DNA of 37,557 nucleotides, taken from NCBI GenBank assembly GCA_029060215.1, contig JAIDUK010000021.1, forward strand, positions 1 to 37,557, in the 5' to 3' direction. The DNA is from Alistipes sp. (GTDB lineage Bacteria; Bacteroidota; Bacteroidia; Bacteroidales; Rikenellaceae). Made by a program: the position numbers and the translations under genes. Below the pieces are notes generated by a model. That model had not been told where the DNA came from. It saw nothing but the letters and a program-made list of their open reading frames with translations, and made no database searches. Positions 7,012 to 14,574 of the stretch are shown one piece after another; positions within the stretch are counted from its first letter, which is position 1, and each line of letters opens with the position of its first letter.

Positions 7012-7995
7012 TTACTCGCCGCCGAACAGGGCGTCGACGAACTCCCGGCGGTCGAAGATCTTCAGCTGGTCGATCCCCTCGCCGACACCGATATAGCGCA
7101 CCGGAATGCGGAACTGGTCGCTGATGCCGATGACCACGCCGCCCTTGGCCGTGCCGTCGAGCTTGGTGATGGCCAGCGAGGTGACCTGCGTGGCCTGCGT
7201 GAACTGCCGGGCCTGCTCGAAAGCGTTCTGCCCGGTCGAACCGTCGAGCACGAGCATCACCTCGTGGGGCGCTCCGGGGATGACTTTGGCCATGACGTTG
7301 CGGATTTTCGTGAGCTCGTTCATCAGCCCCACCTTGTTGTGGAGACGCCCGGCCGTGTCGATCAGCACCACGTCGGCACCGTTGGCCTTGGCCGAAGTGA
7401 GGGTGTCAAAAGCTACCGAAGCGGGGTCGGAGCCCATTTCCTGCCGAATCATCGTGGCGCCTGCGCGGTCGGCCCACACCTTGAGTTGGTCGATGGCGGC
7501 GGCGCGGAACGTATCGGCGGCGCCGATCCACACCTTGCGCCCGGCCTTGACGAGCTGGGCCGCAAGTTTGCCGATGGTGGTGGTTTTTCCGGCACCGTTG
7601 ACCCCCACGACCATGACGACATAGGGTTCGCCGGGCCGGGCATCGAGCCCGAAGTTCTCTTCCGAACCGTGGGCCTGCTCCAGCAGGGCGGCAATCTCCT
7701 CGCGCAGGATGGAGCGCAGCTCCGAAGCGTTCATATACTTGTCGCGGGCGGCCCGTTCCTCGATGCGGCGGATGATCTCGACGGTAGTCTCGACCCCGAC
7801 GTCGGACGTGACGAGCACCTCTTCGAGGTCGTCGAGCACCTCGGCGTCGACGGTCGAACGTCCCGCCACAGCGCGGGAGAGCTTGGCGAAAAGCCCGGCC
7901 TTGGTCTTTTCCAGCCCGGCGCTGAGCTCCTCCCGCCCGCTGCGGACATCGGCCCCGGCGGCGGGCTTCTTCTTGAAAATATCGAAAACTGCCAT
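7012..7995 (-). CDS. ftsY: signal recognition particle receptor FtsY
   Basis: A 327-residue SRP-family GTPase that docks SRP-ribosome complexes at the membrane. After a short N-terminus (MAVFDIFKKK) come the four-helix N domain (about 25-105) and the G domain with P-loop GVNGAGKTT (131-139), DTFRAAA (161-167), DTAGR (213-217) and TKLDG (277-281). It lacks the long acidic A domain of E. coli FtsY, as is usual in this phylum. The open frame runs further upstream, but the -7 box at 8022-8029 lies inside that extension, which fixes the start at 7995. rimO follows after 12 bases. Confidence 0.96.
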   Translation of the reverse strand: MAVFDIFKKKPAAGADVRSGREELSAGLEKTKAGLFAKLSRAVAGRSTVDAEVLDDLEEVLVTSDVGVETTVEIIRRIEERAARDKYMNASELRSILREEIAALLEQAHGSEENFGLDARPGEPYVVMVVGVNGAGKTTTIGKLAAQLVKAGRKVWIGAADTFRAAAIDQLKVWADRAGATMIRQEMGSDPASVAFDTLTSAKANGADVVLIDTAGRLHNKVGLMNELTKIRNVMAKVIPGAPHEVMLVLDGSTGQNAFEQARQFTQATQVTSLAITKLDGTAKGGVVIGISDQFRIPVRYIGVGEGIDQLKIFDRREFVDALFGGE

Positions 7996-8021
7996 AATCG
8001 TATGGGGATTTATCTTTCTTG

Positions 8022-8050
8022 CAAAGGTAACGAAAAAAACATTACCTTTG
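8022..8050. promoter_or_regulatory. palindromic divergent promoter pair (ftsY / secreted protein gene)
   Basis: CAAAGGTAA at 8022-8030 and TTACCTTTG at 8042-8050 are exact inverted copies 11 bases apart. Read leftward the first gives TACCTTTG, the -7 box of ftsY (26 bases before its ATG). Read rightward the second gives TACCTTTG for the gene at 8075 (24 bases before its ATG). The two initiation complexes would overlap. Neither side shows a clear -33 TTTG at normal spacing. Confidence 0.8.
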
Positions 8051-8074
8051 TCTATATGTAAATTTTCAGCGAGG

Positions 8075-8959
8075 ATGAAAAAGACCATAATCATACTCTG
8101 GGCCGCGGCAGGCTGCATCGGCGCCGCGTCGGCACAGGACCTGATCGTCCGGCGCGATTCGTCGCGCATCGAAGCCCGCGTGACCGAAATCTCGCCCACC
8201 GAAATCCGCTACAAACGCGTCTCGAATCCCGACGGCCCGACCTACGTGCTCCCGCTCGCAACCGTCAGCGCGATCCGCTATGCCAACGGCGAAGAAGAGA
8301 CTTTCGCCCCGGCGTCCACAACTGCCGCACAGCCCCAACAGATCCCAGCAGCCGCCCCGCAAACGCTTGCGCCCCCAACGGGCAATGCCCCGGCAGCCGA
8401 CATCCCCGCCGGTCCGCGCCGGGTAGGCGACTATTACGACCGCGACGGTGTGCAAGGCATCGTATGCTATGTGGATGCGACCGGCGAACACGGCCTGATA
8501 CTCTCGCTCGACGAAGCGATGCTGCCGTGGAGCCTGTTCCGCAAACCGGACCTGCGGGCCCTCGGCACCGTCCACCCGAGCGACGGCCGCGAAAACATGG
8601 CGGCGGCGGAACGCTACCTTGCGGAAAACGGTTTGTCGTGGGATGTTCTCCCGGCTTTCAAATGGTGCCGCGACCACGGCGACGGCTGGTATCTGCCCTC
8701 GATCGACGAAATGCTGGCCATCGGCCACAGCTACCACGGCGGCTCCCGCACGCACAGCGACCGCCGGGCCCGCAACAGTTTCAACGAAGCCCTGCGCGTA
8801 CACGGCGGCAAGCGCATGGACCGCATGCTCTACTATTTCACGTCAACCGAAAAAGACGAGAAGGAAGCCCTCTCGACCCACATGGACCTCCAGCCGCCCT
8901 ACTTGGTGGAGATCCCCAAGTACAACAAATTTCCGGTCCGGGCGGTACACCGGTTCTGA
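8075..8959 (+). CDS. secreted protein with a DUF1566-like C-terminal region
   Basis: This 294-residue protein starts with a signal peptide (MKKTIIILWAAAGCIGAASA, likely cut before QD at 21). Residues 22-70 form a short beta-rich unit (RRDSSRIEARVTEISPTEIRY) seen in many Bacteroidales secreted proteins. A proline/alanine linker covers about 80-110. The C-terminal half has YDRDGVQGIVCYVD, LSLDEA, FKWCRDHGDGWYLPSIDEM and a final VRAVHRF, which recall DUF1566 and fibrobacter-type repeat domains. Function is unknown; the setting is probably the cell envelope. It is the only plus-strand gene between DUF4295 and ftsY and interrupts an otherwise conserved minus-strand cluster. Confidence 0.75.
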   Translation: MKKTIIILWAAAGCIGAASAQDLIVRRDSSRIEARVTEISPTEIRYKRVSNPDGPTYVLPLATVSAIRYANGEEETFAPASTTAAQPQQIPAAAPQTLAPPTGNAPAADIPAGPRRVGDYYDRDGVQGIVCYVDATGEHGLILSLDEAMLPWSLFRKPDLRALGTVHPSDGRENMAAAERYLAENGLSWDVLPAFKWCRDHGDGWYLPSIDEMLAIGHSYHGGSRTHSDRRARNSFNEALRVHGGKRMDRMLYYFTSTEKDEKEALSTHMDLQPPYLVEIPKYNKFPVRAVHRF

Positions 8960-8960
8960 C

Positions 8961-8998
8961 AAATACAAAGGGCATCCCGCGGGATGCCCTTTGTATTT
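8961..8998. terminator. perfect 38-base palindrome, bidirectional terminator
   Basis: The whole stretch equals its own reverse complement. It starts AAATACAAAGGGCATCCC and ends with the mirror complement. It lies between two convergent genes (stops at 8959 plus and 9022 minus), and each direction ends the stem with an A/T-rich flank, so it can stop both transcripts. Confidence 0.88.
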
Positions 8999-9021
8999 AA
9001 GAGACAAAACTCTTAAAATAC

Positions 9022-9183
9022 TTATTTCTTCTCTTCGGCGAAGAACTCCTTGACCTGATCGTTGGGGACGATACCCTCCTTGAACATGTAGGCTCCGGTC
9101 TTCTCCGACTTGACCATCTTGATGCACTTGGTGAAGTTCTTGCCCGTGCCGGTCTTCAGTGTTGCGACTACTTTCTTTGCCAT
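9022..9183 (-). CDS. DUF4295 family protein
   Basis: A 53-residue basic protein, MAKKVVATLKTGTGKNFTK with the tail VKEFFAEEKK. It matches DUF4295, a Bacteroidota family always found just after rpmG; a ribosome-associated role is likely from this linkage but not shown. It starts 10 bases after the rpmG stop and is surely cotranscribed with it. The gene is short and easily missed. The palindromic terminator at 8961-8998 ends the transcript. Confidence 0.92.
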   Translation of the reverse strand: MAKKVVATLKTGTGKNFTKCIKMVKSEKTGAYMFKEGIVPNDQVKEFFAEEKK

Positions 9184-9193
9184 GGCGTACTAA

Positions 9194-9376
9194 CTATTTG
9201 ATTTCACGGTGAACGGTGACGCGCTTGAGGAACGGATTGTACTTGCGACGCTCCAGACGGTCGGGGGTGTTCTTCTTGTTTTTGGTGGTGATGTAGCGGG
9301 ACATGCCTGCCACACCGCTCTCACGCTGTTCGGTGCATTCGAGGATGACCTGAACCCGGTTGCCTTTCTTAGCCAT
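9194..9376 (-). CDS. rpmG: 50S ribosomal protein L33
   Basis: A 60-residue L33 (bL33) of the large subunit, near the E site. The family segment [12 protein letters not shown] and the C-terminal [16 protein letters not shown] are clear. It has only one cysteine, so it is the zinc-free form. It sits 15 bases after rpmB and 10 before DUF4295. Confidence 0.97.
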   Translation of the reverse strand: MAKKGNRVQVILECTEQRESGVAGMSRYITTKNKKNTPDRLERRKYNPFLKRVTVHREIK

Positions 9377-9391
9377 TGTAGCGAATAGATT

Positions 9392-9625
9392 TTAGTAAAC
9401 GTTCTTCGGAGCCACGGCCTCGCGCAGAGCGGCCTCAAGCCCTTTCTTGTTGATGGTTTTCATGCCGGCGGCCGTCACCTTCAGGGTAATCCAACGGCCA
9501 TCCTGCTCCGACCAGAAGCGCTTGGTTTTCAGATTGGGACTGAATTTGCGCTTGGTCTTGTGGTGCGAGTGCGAGACGTTGTTGCCCACGATCGCCACCT
9601 TGCCTGTGATTTCGCAAACTTTCAT
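9392..9625 (-). CDS. rpmB: 50S ribosomal protein L28
   Basis: A 77-residue L28 (bL28). [26 protein letters not shown] is the typical N-terminus, followed by [11 protein letters not shown]. It is the first gene of the rpmB-rpmG-DUF4295 operon. The open frame continues upstream, but ATG at 9625 matches the family and lies 43 bases after the -7 box. A small hairpin (CCCG/CGGG) lies in the leader at about 9651-9665. Confidence 0.97.
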   Translation of the reverse strand: MKVCEITGKVAIVGNNVSHSHHKTKRKFSPNLKTKRFWSEQDGRWITLKVTAAGMKTINKKGLEAALREAVAPKNVY

Positions 9626-9668
9626 TTGTCGTAACGTTTTTAGTTTGTACCCGCACGAAACGGGCTGG

Positions 9669-9699
9669 CAAATATACGACTTTTTTGGGAAAAGGCAAA
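9669..9699 (-). promoter_or_regulatory. promoter of the rpmB operon
   Basis: Minus strand TTTG (9699-9696), a 19-base spacer and TATATTTG (9676-9669) fit the full Bacteroidota consensus. It lies between the cinA stop codon (9748) and rpmB. Confidence 0.88.
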
Positions 9700-9747
9700 A
9701 GATAACGGATAATTTCGGGAGAATCCCGTGCTGTCCGTCCCGAATTT

Positions 9748-10989
9748 TCAGTTTTTCGACAGCTCTTCGCGCAGCAGTGCGATGGCGAAAGAGGCGGCGC
9801 GGTCGATGATCTGTCCGCGGTCGGTGCCGCACTGCCTGCATACGGCTACGGTGCCGCGGGGTGACGCAACGGCCATCCAAACCGTGCCGACAGGTTTCTC
9901 GTCGGTCCCGCCCGCAGGTCCGGCGATGCCGGTGGTGGCCACGGCGAAATCGGCCCCGGCAACCCGGCGGACCCCCTCGGCCATCTGCCGGGCGACCTGC
10001 TCGCTGACGGCGCCGAAACGCCGGATGGCATCGGGATCGACACCCAGCAAATCGGTTTTGGCCTCGTTGCTGTAACTGACCACCCCGCAGCGGAAATAGG
10101 CCGAAGCCCCGGGCATGGCGGTGAACCGGGACGCGATGGTGCCGCCCGTACAGCTTTCGGCCACGGCAAGGGTGCGGCCGGCGGCGGTCAGCGCATGGTG
10201 GATCAGTTCCTGTACGGAAGCCGTTTCGTAGCCCACCACGTATTCGGGAATCATGGCGCGCAACGCCTCGAACTGCCGTTCGATTTCGCACGCAACGCTT
10301 TCGCCCTCGACCTCGTAGGCCGAAAGCCGCAGCCGCACGGCCCCGGGATTGGGCAGATAAGCCAGTTTGAGATAAGACGGCAGGGCGTTCTCCCACGGCT
10401 CGATACGCGCGGCAAGCATGGATTCGGCCAGCCCGGAAGTGATCAGCGTCCGGTGTACGATGCTCTTGAGGGCGAAGCGCGCCTTGAGCCGCGGCATCAC
10501 CTCGTCGTGCATGAGGTGCTCCATCTCGAACGGCACACCGGGCAGCGAAACGACGATGCGTCCCTCGTGCTCGAACCACATGCCGGGCGCGGTGCCGTGG
10601 GCATTGAAAAGTACGGTGCAACCGGCCGGAACGAAGGCCTGCGACCGGTTGAGCGAGTTGAACTCGATGCCGCGCGCGGCCAGCATCCGCTCGACATGGG
10701 CGGAAACGACCGGATCGCAGACCAACTCGCTGCCGAACATTTCGGCGAGGGTCTTTTTGGTGATGTCGTCCTTGGTGGGGCCGAGCCCGCCGGTAAGGAT
10801 GACGACCTGCGACGCGGCCAGCGAGCGCGCAAGCGTAGCGACGATCTGTTCGCGGTCGTCGCCGATCGAAACCTTTTCGCGGACGACGATCCCGGCGGAA
10901 TTGAGGTGGCGGGCTATGGAAACCGAATTGGTATCGACGATCTGGCCGATAAGAATCTCATCGCCGATCGTGATGACGGAAGCGTTCAT
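9748..10989 (-). CDS. cinA: CinA family nicotinamide-nucleotide amidohydrolase
   Basis: A 413-residue CinA. The N-terminal MoaB/MogA-like domain (about 1-170) begins [22 protein letters not shown]; the C-terminal PncC-type domain carries [15 protein letters not shown] and the late [17 protein letters not shown]. The protein recycles pyridine nucleotides by deamidating NMN and has ADP-ribose pyrophosphatase activity in some species. The start at 10989 matches the family; further upstream codons in frame overlap pyrD. It follows pyrD by 13 bases as the last gene of a pdxB-pyrD-cinA operon. In Bacteroidales cinA commonly precedes rpmB, as here. Confidence 0.95.
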   Translation of the reverse strand: MNASVITIGDEILIGQIVDTNSVSIARHLNSAGIVVREKVSIGDDREQIVATLARSLAASQVVILTGGLGPTKDDITKKTLAEMFGSELVCDPVVSAHVERMLAARGIEFNSLNRSQAFVPAGCTVLFNAHGTAPGMWFEHEGRIVVSLPGVPFEMEHLMHDEVMPRLKARFALKSIVHRTLITSGLAESMLAARIEPWENALPSYLKLAYLPNPGAVRLRLSAYEVEGESVACEIERQFEALRAMIPEYVVGYETASVQELIHHALTAAGRTLAVAESCTGGTIASRFTAMPGASAYFRCGVVSYSNEAKTDLLGVDPDAIRRFGAVSEQVARQMAEGVRRVAGADFAVATTGIAGPAGGTDEKPVGTVWMAVASPRGTVAVCRQCGTDRGQIIDRAASFAIALLREELSKN

Positions 10990-11002
10990 GACGGGAGGAA
11001 TA

Positions 11003-12169
11003 TTATTGTTCGGGGTGTTCGGACGAGGATTCCGCGCCATATGCCGGCATAGCGGCGGAGCTTTCGGAACAAGCGCTGCCCGAACCGTCCGTTCCGGGGT
11101 CTTCGGATTCGGTTTTGGCGGCAAGTTCGGCAGCCTCGGCATCGGCGATCAATGCCCGGCAGATGTCGCGGACAAGCCGGGGCCCCTCGTAGACGAGCCC
11201 GGTGCAAAGCTGGACGAGGTCGGCGCCCGCAGCGAACATGGCCCGGGCATCGTCGGCGCTCATCACGCCCCCGACGCCGATGATGGGATAGTTTCCGCCC
11301 GAACGGGTGTGGATCCGCCGGACGATCTCGATGGCCCGCCGGGTGAGCGGAGCTCCGCTGAGCCGTCCGCTTCCGGCCTTGCCGACGGCAGCCCGGCTGG
11401 TCTGCAACCCGTCGCGCCCGAGGGTTCCGTCGGTAGCGACGATGCCGTCGAGCGGCGTAGCTATGAGGATGTCGGTGACCAGATCGATGGTCAGGTCGGA
11501 CATGTCGGGCGACACCTTGAGCATGACGGGCCGATACTGGTTCTGCCCGCGACGGAAATCGAAAAGCGGATCGAGGATGCGCAGGATGTCCCCGCGAACC
11601 TCATCGGTCGAAGCCTCGGTAAGGCAATCGCCGCCGATATGGACGGTGAAATAATCGGCGTATTGGTAGAGGTTGCGGAAAAGTTTGAGGTAGTCAGACG
11701 GAGCGTTCTCGGAGAGCGTGGAGCTGTTGCGCCCGATGTTGCACCCGACGACGACCCCCTTGCGCGGACGCCGCAGATGGCGGATGGCGGCATCCAGCCC
11801 GCGGTTGGGCAGGCCGGTGCGGTGGATGAGCGCACGATCCTTGGGCAGGCGGTAGATGCGGGGGCGGGGATTGCCGGACTGGGGCCGCGGAGTGAGCGTG
11901 CCTACCTCGACGAACCCGAAGCCGACGGCGCCCCATCCGGGGATGGCCTCGCCGCTGCGGTCGATGCCTGCGGCCAGCCCCACAGGATTGTCGAAATGCA
12001 GTCCGAAGACTTCGCGCCCGAGAGCGGGATGACGGACAGCGAAACACCGCGCCAGCAGCCACCGGCCGCCGGGCAGCCACCCCGCCAGCCGCAACGCCCA
12101 CACCACGACGCGGTGCGCCCGCTCCGTGTGGAGCGAGAAGAGCAGAGGACGGATGACGCGCTGATACAT
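11003..12169 (-). CDS. class 2 dihydroorotate dehydrogenase homologue with altered active site
   Basis: This 388-residue protein aligns along its length with quinone-type PyrD. It has an N-terminal helical segment (1-45), NPVGLAAGID (61-70), VEVGTLTPRPQSGN (88-100), GCNIGRNSS (142-150), and the FMN-phosphate strands PIIGVGGV (295-302). Against E. coli PyrD, several orotate and flavin contacts differ by eye. The K after GLD is R71; the NxSSPNT loop with the catalytic serine reads HIGGDCLT (177-184); ATN reads ATD (245-247). So dihydroorotate oxidation is doubtful, and I withhold the symbol pyrD. Residues 341-388 form an acidic, Ser/Glu/Ala-rich tail that PyrD lacks. It starts 27 bases after pdxB and precedes cinA by 13. 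Confidence 0.85.
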   Translation of the reverse strand: MYQRVIRPLLFSLHTERAHRVVVWALRLAGWLPGGRWLLARCFAVRHPALGREVFGLHFDNPVGLAAGIDRSGEAIPGWGAVGFGFVEVGTLTPRPQSGNPRPRIYRLPKDRALIHRTGLPNRGLDAAIRHLRRPRKGVVVGCNIGRNSSTLSENAPSDYLKLFRNLYQYADYFTVHIGGDCLTEASTDEVRGDILRILDPLFDFRRGQNQYRPVMLKVSPDMSDLTIDLVTDILIATPLDGIVATDGTLGRDGLQTSRAAVGKAGSGRLSGAPLTRRAIEIVRRIHTRSGGNYPIIGVGGVMSADDARAMFAAGADLVQLCTGLVYEGPRLVRDICRALIADAEAAELAAKTESEDPGTDGSGSACSESSAAMPAYGAESSSEHPEQ

Positions 12170-12196
12170 AACGGCGGCAAAAGTAAGAATTTTTCC

Positions 12197-13219
12197 CTAA
12201 AAGTATTCGCGGCGGTAGGCGTAATGATCGCGCATGCGCTCGAAATCCTCTGGACGGGCTTTCAAGGCGCGGGTCTGGGCGGCGATGTCGAACGCCTGCA
12301 CGACGGATCTGCAAAGTTCCGGCCACGCGACGGGCCGCGGGCACGAAGGTGCCGCGGCGGGCGGGTACCAGCCCTCGAGCGGAAAGCCGAAAGCCCGGGC
12401 GACGGCCCGTACGGACAAAGCAGAAGCAGCGGCCTTGCCCTGCTCGGAATAACCGGCGATATGGGGCGTGGCGAGCAAGGCTCGGGCGAGCAGGACGGGA
12501 TCGGGGTGCGGCTCGTACTCCCAGACGTCGAGCGCGCAATCGAATCCGGCAGCAAGCAAAGCGGCGCCGTCGACAACCTCGCCGCGCGACGAATTGATGA
12601 CCGTGGCGCCGGGCTTCAGGATTCGGAACAAAGCGGCATCGGCCATATGGCGGGTAGAAGCATCGAGCGGAACGTGGAACGTGAGCAGATCGGACTGCCG
12701 GGCGACCTCTTCGAGAGGCAGGAATCCGGCATGCTCGCGCTCCTCGCGCGGAGGATCGCAGCAAAGCACCCGGAAGCCCCAGCTTTCGGCGTAATCCTTG
12801 ACGAGCGACCCGACGTGGCCCACCCCGACGATGCCCAAGGTCTTTTGGCAGGGCTGCCACCCCTGCATTTGAGAAAGGCTGACGAGCACGGCCGCAACCC
12901 ATTGGAGCACGCCGCGGGCATTGCACCCGGCAGCAGTGGCAACACGGATGCCGTTGGCAGCGCACCACTCCGTATCGATGTGGTCGAAACCGATGGTGGC
13001 CGTGGCGATGAACCGGACCCGCGACCCGGCAAGCAGCCGCGCATCGCAACGGGTGCGGGTGCGGACGATGAGGGCCTCGGCATGGCGCACGTCATCGGCT
13101 CCGATCCGGGCGCCGGGCAAATAGCGCACATCGGCCCACGGTTCGAGCACTCCCTCGAGAAAAGGGATAGCTTCATCGACAACAATAAGGGGCCGCAAAG
13201 AGTTGCTATTTTTTACCAT
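12197..13219 (-). CDS. pdxB: erythronate-4-phosphate dehydrogenase
   Basis: A 340-residue D-2-hydroxyacid dehydrogenase of the DXP-dependent pyridoxal phosphate pathway, oxidising 4-phosphoerythronate. The Rossmann motif GIVGVGHVG is at 129-137. Catalytic residues are visible as R212 in NSSRGEVVD, the acidic group in DVWEYEP (231-237) and H253 in TPHIAGYSEQGK, the last a PdxB signature. Length is slightly under the family's 350-380, with a short C-terminal dimer domain. It is the first gene of the operon and reads from a promoter near 13336, with a leader of about 110 bases that contains three AAGAT repeats. Confidence 0.93.
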   Translation of the reverse strand: MVKNSNSLRPLIVVDEAIPFLEGVLEPWADVRYLPGARIGADDVRHAEALIVRTRTRCDARLLAGSRVRFIATATIGFDHIDTEWCAANGIRVATAAGCNARGVLQWVAAVLVSLSQMQGWQPCQKTLGIVGVGHVGSLVKDYAESWGFRVLCCDPPREEREHAGFLPLEEVARQSDLLTFHVPLDASTRHMADAALFRILKPGATVINSSRGEVVDGAALLAAGFDCALDVWEYEPHPDPVLLARALLATPHIAGYSEQGKAAASALSVRAVARAFGFPLEGWYPPAAAPSCPRPVAWPELCRSVVQAFDIAAQTRALKARPEDFERMRDHYAYRREYF

Positions 13220-13238
13220 GTTATACGATGCTTATTAT

Positions 13239-13270
13239 GCAAGATAGCGCAAGATAACGCCAAGATGGCG
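13239..13270. repeat. three AAGAT repeats at about 10-base spacing in the pdxB leader
   Basis: GCAAGATA occurs at 13239-13246 and 13249-13256, and CAAGAT again at 13261-13266. The spacing of 10-11 bases is one helical turn. It lies between the pdxB start and its likely promoter. It could be a protein-binding site or chance. Confidence 0.4.
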
Positions 13271-13335
13271 GAAATGATTTTTTTATCTTCGAATCGAAGC
13301 TCTACGCAACGTTTCTTCCGCCCCGATTCCGGGGA

Positions 13336-13369
13336 CAAAGATACGATATTTCGGCAAAGCGCGTTCAAA
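13336..13369 (-). promoter_or_regulatory. likely promoter of pdxB
   Basis: Minus strand TATCTTTG (13343-13336) with TTTG (13369-13366) 22 bases upstream, one more than usual. It faces away from the promoter at 13464. Confidence 0.65.
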
Positions 13370-13463
13370 ATACGGCAACAAACAACCGGGACAAGAAATC
13401 GCAGCCCGATACAGGCCCCGCAGCCGAATCGAAACAAAATTGCACAAAGTCGCCGAAAATGCC

Positions 13464-13471
13464 TATCTTTG
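13464..13471 (+). promoter_or_regulatory. -7 box (TATCTTTG) of the ureohydrolase-nhaA operon
   Basis: TATCTTTG ends 21 bases before the ATG at 13493. Only a partial -33 (TTGC at about 13440) is seen. Confidence 0.75.
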
Positions 13472-13492
13472 CAAGTCTACAACATTCCTCCT

Positions 13493-14560
13493 ATGGAAGA
13501 TTCGCGACTATTCGACCCCGATGGCGTGGGCGTGGACAACGGAACCTACTTCGGGATGCCCTACACCCCCGACGACGCGGCGCTGGTGCTGATCTCGGCC
13601 CCGTGGGACGCGACGGTGTCCTACGGCGCAGGCACGGCCTACGGCCCCGATGCGATCATCGAAGCCTCGACCCAGCTGGATTTCTACGACCCGCTGTCGC
13701 CCGACGCATGGCGCCGGGGCATAGCCACGGCCGACATAGACTACACGCTGCAAGAAGCATCGCAGCGCCTGCGCAGCGATGCAGAGAAAGTGATCCGCCA
13801 CTTGGAACAGGGCGGCTCTCCGGACGACGACAGCATAACCCGCAAACTGCGGCGGGTCAACGAAGGGAGCGCGGCGATGAACGCCAACATACAGGAACAG
13901 GCGCGCCACTGGCTGGAAAAAGGGAAGCTGGTGGGGCTGGTGGGCGGCGACCACTCGACGCCCTACGGACTGATCCGGGCGCTGGGCGAACGCCACGAGC
14001 GTTTCGGCATCCTCCACATCGACGCCCACTGCGACCTGCGCGAAGCCTACGAGGGATTCGAGCACTCGCACGCCTCGATCATGTACAACGTCCTGCGCGA
14101 CGTGCCGCAGGCGACGAAGATCGTACAAGTCGGCATCCGCGACTACAGCAGCAAAGAATTGGACTTGGCCCGGGCAACGCCGCGGGTAGAACAGTTCGAC
14201 GACCTGACGCTCGCCGCAGAAGAATACCGGGGCCAGACGTGGGACGCGCAATGCCGCCGGATAGCCGACCGCCTGCCGGAAAAGGTCTATGTGAGCTTCG
14301 ACATCGACGGCCTGACCCCGGAGCACTGCCCCCATACGGGGACCCCGGTGCCGGGCGGGCTGAGCTACAACAAAGCCCTGTGGCTGCTGGAGACGGTGGC
14401 CCGCACGGGCCGCAAGATCGTGGGATTCGATGTGGTCGAAGTGAGCCCGTCGCCGGAAGAGAGGCTCGACGCGATCACGGGAGCGCGGGTGCTGTGGAAA
14501 CTCTGCGGGCTGGCGCTGAAATCGAATACCGCGGAAGAACCGGACAACGCAAACAACTAA
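13493..14560 (+). CDS. arginase/agmatinase family ureohydrolase
   Basis: A 355-residue binuclear-manganese ureohydrolase. The metal motifs are GGDHS (151-155), DAHCD (177-181) with HSHAS (191-195), and SFDID (268-272). The family hydrolyses agmatine, arginine, formiminoglutamate or guanidino acids to urea or formamide. The substrate cannot be fixed from sequence; Bacteroidales members are usually annotated agmatinase. The last motif reads DIDGLTP where most members have DIDGLDP, but both metal-binding aspartates remain. The start at 13493 is set by the promoter at 13464-13471; the open frame upstream of it is spurious. nhaA follows after 14 bases, so base-producing hydrolysis and Na+/H+ exchange may be coexpressed. 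Confidence 0.88.
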   Translation: MEDSRLFDPDGVGVDNGTYFGMPYTPDDAALVLISAPWDATVSYGAGTAYGPDAIIEASTQLDFYDPLSPDAWRRGIATADIDYTLQEASQRLRSDAEKVIRHLEQGGSPDDDSITRKLRRVNEGSAAMNANIQEQARHWLEKGKLVGLVGGDHSTPYGLIRALGERHERFGILHIDAHCDLREAYEGFEHSHASIMYNVLRDVPQATKIVQVGIRDYSSKELDLARATPRVEQFDDLTLAAEEYRGQTWDAQCRRIADRLPEKVYVSFDIDGLTPEHCPHTGTPVPGGLSYNKALWLLETVARTGRKIVGFDVVEVSPSPEERLDAITGARVLWKLCGLALKSNTAEEPDNANN

Positions 14561-14574
14561 AAACCGTATATATC

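Noticed and set aside
10418..13492. Large upstream extension of the ureohydrolase frame
   Set aside because: The extension runs antisense to cinA, the pyrD homologue and pdxB, and the promoter at 13464-13471 sits just before the ATG at 13493.
13220..13492. Replication origin in the pdxB-ureohydrolase gap
   Set aside because: The gap is AT-richer, but I found no DnaA-box cluster (TTATCCACA-like), and the codon-bias switch lies further left.
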